A stretch of DNA of 64,000 bases from contig JAURVB010014555.1 of assembly GCA_033002965.1 (NCBI GenBank), positions 1 through 64,000 on the forward strand, written 5' to 3'. Below are positions 34,516 through 44,997 of this stretch, piece after piece. Both the position numbers and the translations under genes were made by a program. The stretch is from Piper betle (taxonomy: Eukaryota; Streptophyta; Magnoliopsida; Piperales; Piperaceae). Under the pieces are notes generated by a model. It was not told where the DNA came from, made no database searches, and saw only the letters and a list, made by a program, of their open reading frames with translations. Numbering within the stretch: position 1 is the first letter of the stretch; each line of letters begins with the position of its first letter.

Positions 34516-35126
34516 TAGGGTTGCTAATTGAGCGAGCCAGCTCGTGAGCATTTAGCGTTCGGCTCAGCTTGACTCGACTGGAAACTCGACATTTAAATGC
34601 TCGAGCTCAAACTAGAATTTTACGAGCCAAGCTTGAGCAAGGTTGTGTTCGACTTGACTCGACTCAACTCAGTTATAACTCGTACTCGACTCGTAGCTTG
34701 ACTCGAACTTGACATGATAAAATAATAAAATAATATAGTTTTTATATTATATTATATTATATTATATATACAATATAATAATAAAGAAGTGGGATAGTTG
34801 AGATGGTAAGTATTCAGGTTGCTGACCTCAAGGTTGTAGGTTCAATCCACATTGATTGTATTTTTTTCAAGTGAGGTACTTTTGACTTTTAATCGAGCTG
34901 GTTTCGAGCTCACGAACAAGTTGGGTTCGAGTTTGGGAAAATTAAACAGTTCAAGTGTATTCAAGCTCGAGTCGAGCTCGAACAAATAAAAGATATTCGA
35001 GTCAAACTCGAGCATGTATATTTAAAACTCGTTCGATCTCGAGTCGAGTTTGAACAAGTTTCAAACTATTCGAGCCGAGTTCGAATACAAGTTGAGCTCA
35101 GCTCTCTCATTCGATTAGCACCCCTA
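34516..35126. mobile_element. hAT-type MITE with ctcgag-rich body (611 bp)
   Basis: The ends are TAGGGTTGCTAATTGAGCGAG and, reverse-complemented, TAGGGGTGCTAATCGAATGAG. Flanks GGAAGATG (34508-34515) and CGAAGATG (35127-35134) differ at one base. Shifting the borders by one base gives a perfect GAAGATGT duplication but less symmetrical ends. The body is full of gctcgagtc/gactcgac words and has no coding capacity. Confidence 0.75.
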
Positions 35127-35207
35127 CGAAGATGTAAAGTCAAACTTCTTACCCCTTATTATTATTTACTTTAAACCTTAAACATATAACCATTAAATAA
35201 GAAATAA

Positions 35208-35300
35208 TTTTGAAACCTCGGCAATGTATTCACTCCATAACTCGTCCCCTTGCTTTTGAAACCCTCGGCAATGTATTCACTCCATAACTCGTCCCCTTGC
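35208..35300. repeat. Tandem duplication of 46-47 bp
   Basis: Units 35208-35253 and 35254-35300 each contain cggcaatgtattcactcc and ctcgtccccttgc. They are nearly identical, so the duplication is recent. It lies about 120 bp upstream of the RNase III-like relic. Confidence 0.85.
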
Positions 35301-35417
35301 CGTACCTCTACTTAATGCTCATCGACAACTCATCTCCTTGCTGGACCTCTGATCTCCCATTCTCTTTCTCTCCCCTTTTCTTTCCAAAATCTACTGTCCC
35401 AATCTTTTTTTAAACCA

Positions 35418-35790
35418 TGGATGACATTGTCTCTGAGACACCAGAAAGATCAAAATTTGTGTTAGGGAAATTTGAAGAAGTGTATTGGTCAGAGGGCAAC
35501 ACTTAGAGAAAGTGGAACATATTCTTGGGTACAAGTTTCAACAACCTAGCTCAGTGGAGGAAGCATTAGCCCATCCCTCCTATTTCAAACCCTTGAAAGA
35601 AGGGTCTTATGAGAGGCTTAGCCATATTGAGGCTCCGAGCTCAACCTTGCCGTGGCCAAAAAACTGTTTCCATTCTATCATAATCTATCTACTTCTATTG
35701 TTAACAAAGAAAAGCTTGCCCGAGTCGCCATCTACCATTATTTTTATCGATAGCAACGTCACGGATCTCGTTCATTTCCATCAGAGGTAA
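35418..35790 (+). pseudogene. RNase III-like (RTL) pseudogene fragment
   Basis: An ATG at 35418 opens MDDIVSETPERSKF and ends at a stop near 35502. In the next frame follows LEKVEHILGYKFQQP and EEALAHPSYFKPLKEGSYERL, typical of plant RNase III-like proteins, where this helix binds the catalytic site. The frame then shifts again within the IGDSVLN-type signature, continuing as SELNLAVAKKLF and NKEKLARVAIYHYFYR, and a stop replaces the next tyrosine codon. At least two frameshifts and one stop are present, and the C-terminal part and any dsRNA-binding domain are missing. It is a dead fragment of a dsRNA-cutting enzyme gene. Confidence 0.75.
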
Positions 35791-36879
35791 TGTTAAGTTT
35801 CATATATATTTGTTGATAATTAGATTGAGTTTATAATATCTGCGTTTAAGTCAAAAAGTCCCTCAGAAGCATAGGCACTTTTGAATTTCATTATTAATAA
35901 TTAAGAATATATATTAATAGTTTGTGTAGAATTACATTTTAAGGTTTTTTAACAATATATGATGTTTAATCATAAATTTTCTAAAAACCCGAAGCTAAAA
36001 ATATAAGTGTGTGCCTATCCTGAATTAAATATATATTATTAACAAACATTATATTGATTAATATGATTATAAATATATAAGAACTTATCCACTTTTTTAG
36101 GATTCTTAGTTTGGTAGAATTGTACTGTTAAGTTTTTTTAACAATAGATGATGATGATGATGGTGAGATGACAACCAATGGTCATCATTATCTTCTTCTT
36201 CTTCTTCTTGTTTAATGGCTTGTTTTATAGTGATATAACTTGATAAAAAGACGTACTCCAATTTCAGAATGTGATTTCGACTTAAGTTAGCACTATTTTT
36301 ATAGATTAAGTTCATTTCTCCGTGAACTGAACATAATGAGATTGAATTCATTATTAAATTAATTAATAATCTTACAATCCCCCACCGGTCCATGTAGTTT
36401 GCTGTTGTTGTTCTTCTTCTTCTAACTTCAACGTCGGCATAGCTGGAGAGGTTTTCTTCTATGATTATTATGATTAGTAAGTTTCTTTGATTTGCAAAAG
36501 GCGACTTGTGTCAGGGACGATAGTGTAACACCCCATGACAGAATTGCCCGAGGTTGGGATGATGCTTGCCATCTTGGATAAATGGGAGGAGAAAATGATT
36601 TTTGATGTAATCATCAATGGTCAGAGTTAGATATAAGCGGCAAAATAAGCACTCGATAAACTTATTCCAAAACGTCTTATCAATGAACGAAGAGCCGATG
36701 ATGCCCCTCGCCAAGAAGATTCTGATCGTATATAGTTATAATTTTATTTCAAGTTGAGGACAAGAGGAAGGTTGGTTTACATATGATGAGACCAAAATAG
36801 GATTGGGATATTATGTTCTTATACATTGTTTCTAGTATGTTAATTAACACTAATATTCTCTCTCAAATATAATATATGA
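35791..36879. other. Intergenic DNA with simple repeats
   Basis: Short gat/atg and ctt triplet repeats occur at about 36146-36215 and near 36410. A minus-strand frame at 36511-36714 looks protein-like (aromatic and charged residues evenly mixed) but I do not recognise it. Otherwise nothing. Confidence 0.4.
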
Positions 36880-37890
36880 ACATAGTTCAACATAAAAATA
36901 GGTTCAAGACAAAATAGAATCAATTAAATTGAATAAATATTTGATTTATCATTTATGAATAAATGATCCATGATAGGTATTTTGAAAATTGTGGAACTTT
37001 GATGTATATCACTTTTGGAACAATGAAGCCTTGAATTGGCAAACTTGGGAAGGTGGGATGTGGTTTGACGTTGGAGCAATTTCGGATAAGCCCAACTAGT
37101 TACAGATTTCCCACATGGACACAACAAACAAGACTTATTTGAGATTGTTTAATAGATTTTAGATAAAATAAAAATAAAATTTTAAGAATAATCAAATATC
37201 TTCTAAAAAGTCTGATTTGCACGTGGAGATGACATGCATAAGAAGAATATTTTGGGCATTCCTAGTAATGAGCCACATCCCTTGTTATAAGTAGAACCAC
37301 TCATTCTCATTTTTCACTCCCTCTAAGAAGTCAAGCTAAAAATTAGTAGACTTCAATAGAATTCAAATAATATGTCTACGAAATCATCAGTGAATTTTTA
37401 TGTTTAGGCTTGTTAAGCTAAAGTGCTAACCTAGCTTGGTTGAGTTTGGTTCAACCAACTTGCTAGCTCTATCTGTTTGAGTCAATGCACTCGCTCGAGT
37501 TGGTTCAGCAAACTTGCTAGCCTAGTCTGGCTGAGTCAATACACTAGCTTGACTTGGTTTAGTCAGCTACCTAATTGGCATGGCTTGGTTGAGTAACAAA
37601 CTCACTTGGCCTTACCGAATTGAATCGCCAATTCAAGGCTACTAACTAAGTTAGCCAATTTAACTCTAACTCAACTAGCTCGAGTTCTTCAAACATATCT
37701 TTTGTACTCACTTGACTATTCATATTTACTAAAGAGAGTATTTAGACCAAGTTGGTACGCACATGTGTATAACGTGTGATAAGTGCTCCTTTATCTATCA
37801 AGTGACAGCCTTGAAGCCCTAAATCCCATACTGCAATGGAGTGAAGGGTGGATTTATGTGAGTTTCTTTGTAAATTTTTGTACATCAAAG
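36880..37890 (+). repeat. Long interspersed repeat, copy A
   Basis: It shares its order of blocks with copies at 38123 and 52111: gttcaacataaaaat, then gaagccttgaattggcaaa, tgacgttggagcaat, a tail with tccatgcactcgc, and catgtgataagtg-like sequence. Identity is moderate, with many indels. No coding capacity. It may be an LTR or part of a large element; no TG/CA borders were settled. Confidence 0.6.
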
Positions 37891-38122
37891 TATTTATTAA
37901 TGAAGAAATGAATTTAAGTTACTTTTCTTTGTAAATTCAGTACATAACAATTAATTTAATTTCAATATGCTTTTAGAAATGTGTGCTTTGGTACAACCTC
38001 GAACTATAATATTTGCATTACATAAACTCTTAACGAGCAATGCAACAACCCCTATTTTTTTGAGTTTGTGCGAAATGATAAATTGTGCCACAATTGTGCA
38101 CAAACATGTGAGCTCTATTGTG

Positions 38123-39720
38123 TGAATACAGTTCAACATAAAAATGATCTCAAGACAAAATATAATCATTATATCAATTAAATATTTGATTTATTACTTG
38201 TGAAGACATGACCTATGTAGGTATTTTGAAAATTGTAGAGCTTTAAAAAGACAACCCATTTTTCTTAAACTTGGAACAAAGAAGCCTTGAATTGGCAAAA
38301 TTGGAAATGTTGGATCTGATATGACGTTGGAGCAATCTTGGATAAATCCAACTAATTGCATATTTGCCATTGGACTCAACAAACAATATTTATTTGAGAT
38401 TTTCTTATAAAGTTTAGATGAAATGAAAATAAAATCTCAAGGATAACCAATAAATTTCTAAAAAGTCAGATTTGCATCTAGAGATGCCAAACATAAAATA
38501 ATATTCTTAGGCATTTCTAGTATTTAATCACACTCCCGGTTCTCTATAAATACATTATCATTTTTCACTACAAGACTGGAGGCTCTTCAAGAAGTAATAC
38601 AAAAAATTTGTAAACTTTGGGAGAAAAGTCAAATAACATCTTGTCTACCAAATCATTGGTGTATTTTAATTTTTTTAGGCATGTTAAGCCAAAAGGTTAA
38701 CCTAGCTCACTTAAGTCCATGCACTCGCCCAACCTATTGTAGCCAACCTGCTAACTAGGGCTACAAGTGGTTGGCCGGTTTACTATTTTACCTACCATTT
38801 CAAATTAAATTAAAATAAAATAGTTAAGTATTTGTTTGACTAATTAAAAAAAGGTAAAAAAAGTGGTAAATTTAACCACACCATTTTTATCTTGAAATGG
38901 CAGTGGCAGACGCCTTTGCCGCTACTGTTTTACTGATTGACCATTTTATTTATTTTTGAAAATAAAAATATAATTAAATTGATCAATATGAATAAAAAGT
39001 AATATTATTACTATATTTAATTAAAATTTTATATTATTATATCCTTTTAAAAGTTAGTTTAACATAACCATACAGTCTACGTGACACAAAATTTATGCTT
39101 AATAAGGCTTTTGTGATGATATAGACTTATTTAGTTTAAATAAAAAATTTTCAATGGTTGACCGTTTATCATCAATCAAAATGATCGAAACTCGGTCGTG
39201 GCGGATAGTCGGAGTAGTGGTTAACGGTGAAGTGACGGTTGATGGTCAAAAAGTGGTAATGATAATAGTAGTTGTCTTTGACTGTACCACTTGCATCCCC
39301 TTTGCTAGCCAAGTCTGGTTGAGTCCATGCACTCACCCGACTCGGTTCAACCAATTGGCTAGCCTAGTTTGGTTAAGTCCACAAACTCACAAAGTTTTGT
39401 TCAGGCAGCTTGCTCACTTGACCTAGTTATGCAATAGACTCGCTTGGCCTTATTGAGTTAAATCGTTGATTCAAGGCTGTTGACTCGGTTAATCACTTTA
39501 ACTTTGTCTCGGCTAGCCTGAGTTGATCGAACATCTCTTTTTTATATTGGTCACGTTTGTATTTACTTAAGAGAGTATTTAAACTAAGTTGGCACACACA
39601 ACGTGAATCACATGTGATAAGTGTGCTTTTAAGTAATTTACTTGCAAAATTGCAATCATTGTAAAGTGACAACTTTGAATCCCAAAATCTGATACTACAA
39701 TAGAGTGAAGGAAGGATGGT
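38123..39720 (+). repeat. Long interspersed repeat, copy B (split by a hAT element)
   Basis: Its two parts, 38123-38755 and 39302-39720, match successive parts of copy A. A TATA-like ctataaata at about 38544 is also seen in copy C (ttataaata near 52460), so the repeat may carry a promoter, as an LTR does. The gap between the parts is filled by the element at 38756-39301. Confidence 0.6.
38756..39301. mobile_element. hAT-type MITE nested in repeat copy B
   Basis: The left end TAGGGCTACAAGTGGT and the reverse-complemented right end AGGGGATGCAAGTGGT are similar. Flanks CTGCTAAC (38748-38755) and TTGCTAGC (39302-39309) match at 6 of 8 positions. Copy A has ttgctagc uninterrupted at the same place, which independently shows the empty site. 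The 546-bp body is AT-rich and non-coding. Confidence 0.7.
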
Positions 39721-40167
39721 CGAAGGATAAGGCTTGTTCCACAATACTCTTTAAATGAATGGAAAGACTTCCTCACCTCTTATTAAATTGGGGTCTTTTT
39801 CTTTCTCTCGCTCTCCCAACTAATACTTATGATAGGCAGGCTCAATGCCTGATATTTACCTCTGGAGGAACAACAGGTTGTCCCGGGGATCCCCCATTCG
39901 GTAAGGTGATTCCAGGATAAAGTGTCTGAGCTTTTGTACTGCAAACACAAATGCCAGGCATATCTTTTCTTATGACGGTTTGATGGAATTATCTAATTAC
40001 AGCCCAATACAGATGATGGCTGAAGGTGAGAAATCATACATGAATGCTGCTTCCAACCAAGATGCTGTTCTCCTCGATGGGGTGCTTGAGTGGTTTAAGG
40101 ACCTAAGCATATTAAGACTAATAGGATAAAGGTCCTTCCCAAAAATGCAAAACTTCTTCGCAAACTC

Positions 40168-40541
40168 TAATCAATAAGGAGAGACGGTTTCCACTCCCTC
40201 AGAGGCGCAACAACTCCTTAGGTTTTTTCCGGAAAAGAGATATCCTACAATATAGTCTAATAGTAAAAAAGGCGGATACCGCTCCCTCTATTAGGGAAGC
40301 GGCAGAACTCCGCTTAAATGTGAATTTCAAACTTGGAAATGAGATTTTTTGAAACTTGAATTTAAGTCATTTAGGATAGATTGCTTAAGAACTGAGTCTG
40401 TAATAGCAACAGCGGCAACTGATTAACTGACAAAATCAATAGCTGCTACGAGATTGAGCTTTCTTTCAAGCAAAATAAGCGTCTGCCTGAGGAGTTGTTC
40501 GCCTCTGAGGGAGTGGAAACCGTCTCTCCTTCTTATTGATA
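40168..40541. repeat. Inverted repeat in the mitochondrial-like block
   Basis: Sequence at about 40168-40214 (ggagagacggtttccactcc, then ctcagaggcg) returns reverse-complemented at about 40493-40541 with few changes. Confidence 0.75.
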
Positions 40542-40741
40542 GCATTGGTCTCGGCCCTCGCTGGGCAAGTTCACTCTTTCTGCTGTTGTCCTCAATTGCA
40601 GCCTTCTTGTACTTGAGCAAGGTTTCTAGGTAGATGAGTTTGGTGCACGAGTGTGTATAAGCACCGCTTCGTTCCTAACGAAGCCATTACCTGTAACCAC
40701 ATCATCGAACCTCCTATACCACTGGCGGAGAGACAGTTTCA

Positions 40742-40800
40742 AACAAAGTCAATACAAGGATTTGTCCAATCGACAAACCTTGTTCCCTGATCCTGCTACG
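40742..40800 (+). repeat. Dispersed direct repeat, first copy
   Basis: About 59 bp beginning aacaaagtcaatacaagg and containing cgacaaaccttgtt. It recurs almost unchanged at 44649-44706. Confidence 0.8.
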
Positions 40801-41107
40801 ACCAGAGGGAATTTTTGGGTAATCAACTCCCATGCTGCAAACAGTCCAATCTGAACTGAACCTTGTTGCTCTTCTATCTTTCCTCGTGGGCAGGAAGCAC
40901 ACCAGCAGCATGCGTTGCGTGATTCCACTTTGTTTTTTGCACTTGTTTCACAATAAGACCTAGACGATTATCCCTAGCCTCGGTAGCTTACGAGTTTACG
41001 AGCCAGCTTAGGTGGGGCAGGCGGCAGAGCTAGCTAGTAGCAGAGGTGGGCTGCTCAGCAATTTGGAGGCATCGGTGAGCGGTCGAGAGGTCCCAAAATG
41101 GGAGCTT

Positions 41108-41162
41108 CCCTCTCTAAAGGCTCTATGAGGCTTCCTTACTTCTTACTAAACTCATCTTATTC
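41108..41162 (-). repeat. Dispersed repeat, inverted relative to 49369
   Basis: tctctaaaggctctatgagg with ttccttacttcttactaaac; its reverse complement is found at 49369-49425, and a shorter version at about 47836-47878. Confidence 0.75.
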
Positions 41163-41705
41163 CAACCTTCTTTCTTTATGTCAAAGACCAGAAGCTACGT
41201 GCAAATTCTCATTGTATCTCGGTTGTTCTTAAGAGTCAAGTAGACAAGAAGCTCTCTATAAAGTGTTAATGTGAATCAACCCCTCAATCCGTGTTGGCGT
41301 ATCGCTTGTAGCTCAATCAGTTTAAGTCGAGGAATCTGACTTTGATAAAAAAGTCTCACAAAGAAGAAGAAGATAATCTGAAGTCTAAAAGCTGTGACAT
41401 TAGTTATCACATAGTTTCCGGAAGTTGTGTGAAATGCGCTTTCTTTTCGCTCCAGGGGGGGCGCGTAGGGAGCTTATAGTGCTCTTGTTCACAGCTCCAA
41501 GAGCAGATAAAGCGCAAACAGCTTCTGAGGGGATTTCCCTGGCTAGTCTAGTTCTCGAGCCGGACGCACACACCGTTTATTGGCAAGAAAAGGTCGAACG
41601 TTAAATACGAGAGTATCTAAAGGAAAATAGATTGCATCTTCCTCAACCGCATAGCCTGTTCGCAACTAAAAAAAGACAACTACTAGACTAGACTAGCAGT
41701 TGAGT

Positions 41706-41850
41706 CATTCCCATTTAGGTCCGATTTGGATCCCTCCGTTGTTTCCTTTTCCTCCCGAACCTTTTCCTCGAAATGAGAAAGAAGATGGTATACTCGAATT
41801 GTATTATTTAAGTGCTTATTGCTTGCCAAAGATCCTCCTCCAATTAGTCA
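41706..41850 (+). pseudogene. Mitochondrial ccmB fragment
   Basis: The frame reads SHLGPIWIPPLFPFPPEPFP, NEKEDGILELYYLSAYCLPK and then ILLQL, the near N-terminal part of mitochondrial CcmB, a membrane subunit of the haem exporter used in cytochrome c maturation. It lacks the first 45 or so residues and everything after the ILL(L)QL stretch, so under a quarter of the gene remains. What follows is unrelated sequence. Confidence 0.85.
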
Positions 41851-43047
41851 TATGCTTAACACGTGCCTATTTCACTATCTTTTCGGAGACCCTGCATCAC
41901 ACATTCTCCAGGTCCGAAGGGATCCAGTGCCCTTATACCGACACTTTTTTGAATATTTGGTTCAATCCAGCTGGTAAGGCAAATTGGGCTATGTCGCTGC
42001 AGGTGGACATGTAGGTGTGGGAAACTTCACCAGTTTTTGTGAGGGCTCAATTAGATGCTTATAAGATTGGGGTGCCAACTTTAGGCCATCGAGTGGGCGA
42101 ACAGGCGTTATACATAGTCTTACATATCGAACATTACTTCGCTTGCTCCACCCTAGGAACGCCGGGACTGGTTTGCCCATAAAGTCTTGCTTGAATGAAA
42201 GGAGATCGCTTCGCTTGCTTTGTTTGACTTGACGGCGAACGACAGATCATGTGATTGCATATATGACTATTGCATCTGCAACAACCCGCACGTCGTGTTA
42301 GATCGAGACGGGCCAGAAGAGCTCAGAGCTCAGCGAATGGAAGAAGCAGGCAAGGATAGATAGAATTTGGCAGGGAAAGGTGCTTTGTTGGACTTGTTCC
42401 CAGGTGAGATCAAAGCTCCGGTAGTAGGAAGGAGCTTTGAGTCCTCAATTGCAGCCTTCTTGTACTTGAGCTCGCGCACTACACTCTCACCTCGCTTCGC
42501 GCACAAAGGCTGACGCACCTTGCTTGAGCACAAAGGCCTTGCCTCAGGACTTTGTGGTCCAAGAAGTCTATTCGGGTGATGGTACGGCTGAAGAGACTGG
42601 TCATCACAGGGCACAAGCCAAGATAGGATAAAACGCTCGAATTCTTGATCTTTGGTGCCAATGGAGCAAAGGAAGCGAGGGACGAAGTCCTCTATCTACC
42701 CGGTTGGATCTATTGAAACATCCATTTTTATATGGGTATAGACTGTCTCTCTTTATTCTTCGTGCAATCACGAGACTCAAAATCTTGTGCTAAAGAGCGT
42801 GGAGGTTTGAGTCCTCTTCAAGGCATAATATTGAAAATGCTCATTGAATGAGCAATTCAATAACAGATCTCGGATTGTGGAACAAGCCTTATCCTTCTCC
42901 CTTCGGTCGAAGCGGCTTGGACTCCTTGCTTCAAGCTTAAGGGGAGAATTGGAAGAGAGAAGGCCAGCCTCCCACTATGTGAAAGAAGAGCACAAAACAA
43001 AGGGAACCTCGTTTCCCGGGAACCACAAGGTTGCAAGGTTGTCGGGA

Positions 43048-43092
43048 AAGGTAGTCCCACGCACACCTTAGAAGCAGGCTAGAGTCAGGGGC
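43048..43092 (+). repeat. Dispersed direct repeat, first copy
   Basis: ggtagtcccacgcacacctt followed by agaagcaggctagagtc recurs with two or so changes at 44953-44997. Confidence 0.8.
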
Positions 43093-43612
43093 AAGTGAAA
43101 CCTTTGGAATTGAAACCCTCTATCAACCTCACAAGCGCAAGCTGAAAGCTTTCCAATATCGAATCAAAAAGGCAAAAGCCACTAGACGAGAGGGGCAAGC
43201 AGCGATCCCTAATAAGAGAAGTTATGCAATACAGAGACTAGTTGTGAAGTAGCTTGGAGCTTTCTGCTTGTTGCTTCCAACTTCCGCCAAGCTTTATGGG
43301 TGCTCCCCGGCTACATTTCATATGCTGAATACCATTTTGGACAATTCAAATAAAGTCATGTTTGTCGACATTGCGAATTAGCCCATCTAGTGCAATTATT
43401 CCATCTGTTGCCAAGGACTATGAATATGATCACTAATCCGGTAGCGAGGGGAAGATGAACAATGAAGCCATAGCTGCTCACCTTTCCTTCGAAAGCAGTT
43501 AAGCCCACCTTACAATCTTTCTTTCTATCTCGAATTCTTGAAGTTTTTTTGCTCGAAGGATGCTTTTAAACAAAGGAGAAAGCCCTAGGATCACGGCGAA
43601 GATTGATAGCAC

Positions 43613-43890
43613 TCACAGATCAAGAAATAGCGCAATCAAAACGTCAGGAGAATAGAATGAATTTTCTATGCTTACTTCTACTAATGTAGGGCTAAGTAGC
43701 GCCTTTTCCTTTTTGAATAACCCATTATCATTATCTTTCATAAGTAAAGTAGGCAAACCGCAAAGTGCCATTTTGAACCTGTCGGACCAAGTTCTTGGTG
43801 ACTCTTTTAGGCCATACAAGGCCTTCTTCAGCTTGCATGCTTTCCTCCGGATTCCAAAACCTGGAGGTGGATGTACACTTATTTGTGCAA
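43613..43890 (-). pseudogene. Copia reverse transcriptase fragment in the mitochondrial-like block
   Basis: On the minus strand HPPPGFGIRRKACKLKKALY, then GLKESPRTWSDRF, is the conserved copia RT stretch between the LDVKNAF and YVDD motifs. It ends without YVDD. Copia RT pieces are known in plant mitochondrial genomes, so this fits the surrounding block. A further minus-strand open frame (43879-44483) may belong to it but shows no clear domain. Confidence 0.75.
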
Positions 43891-44648
43891 GTCTCCATTA
43901 CCTCCCCAAAAAGCGGTAAGAAAGAATGACGTCAAAAAGGATAGCATAGTGCGCTGGAGGAGAAGGTACCCAGAGGGTAGGAACCCTCTAAAAGAAAAAG
44001 ATAAATGAAAGGAATAGAACGATGTCCTTTGGAAAAAGAACTTGAATAACTTCGTTTTTATGGAGGAGTCGTCATTTTCTATCAGGAACGCTATGTCATT
44101 CACAACCCTGGCGTATTTCGGATGCTTGAAGGCCCCGTTGACCCGAAGTGTGTGCCGCCGGCAAGCAGGTTTCTTTCCTTGAATCGGGCAATGGAACAAG
44201 TTCACCCCAGAAGCAGAAAGGAATTTCGTCTACAAATATCAAAGGATTTCGCATGCTTACTAGGAATTCCCCTTGTTTTGCTCCGCGCGTGCGCGGAGCC
44301 GCCATTTATAGAGGGTAGAGTAATATCACCATGCGTCACGAATTGGATGGCCTGTGTGATTTTGGGATCTTTTGTTTGCTCCACAAGGTAGCCCCAATTT
44401 TTCATTAAAAAGGCATGATCATCTTCAACTACCGAAAAGTAGTGTGGAGAACTAGTAAGAATTGTGCAGTCTTTCCTGGCCAAATCAAGGATTTGGGGCT
44501 TCTTGCTACATCAAAAAAGAGATCATGTCTTTTTCATGTAAATATCGGAATTTCAAATGAGATCCCGACGAGCAGGGTTAGCTGTACGGTGGGCTGCCGC
44601 AGGGCATTCCCGGCTGATGAATTTACTTACTATTGATATTGAACCTTA

Positions 44649-44706
44649 AACAAAGTCAATACAAGGATTTGTCCAATCGACAAACCTTGTTCTCTGATCT
44701 TGCTAT
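44649..44706 (+). repeat. Dispersed direct repeat, second copy of 40742
   Basis: Same sequence as 40742-40800 with a few substitutions near the right end. Confidence 0.8.
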
Positions 44707-44814
44707 AGATACTTTTTATGAATGTCAACTAAGTATCGTAAGTAAATTGATCTTCTGCCTTTTAAGCGCCAATAGTTGTAGCTGTGACCACACCTACCCT
44801 TTCATTCTTCGGTT

Positions 44815-44857
44815 CTTTTAGGGTTACTTACCATTCCCCTTCACTAGCTCGGGGAAT
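44815..44857 (-). repeat. Inverted repeat partner of 49513-49556
   Basis: tttagggttacttaccattc followed by cccttcactagctcggggaa; the reverse complement lies about 4.7 kb to the right. Confidence 0.8.
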
Positions 44858-44952
44858 GAGTCTTCCGAGTGGTTTTCTACCCAAAGCGCTTTCGCCGGCT
44901 CAAGACTGTTCCATCAGACTGCTGAATAGGGTGTGTGGGACGGACACAAAAA

Positions 44953-44997
44953 GGTAGTCCCACGCACACCTTAGAATCAGGCTAGAGTCAAGGGCAG
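44953..44997 (+). repeat. Dispersed direct repeat, second copy of 43048
   Basis: Near-identical to 43048-43092. Confidence 0.8.
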
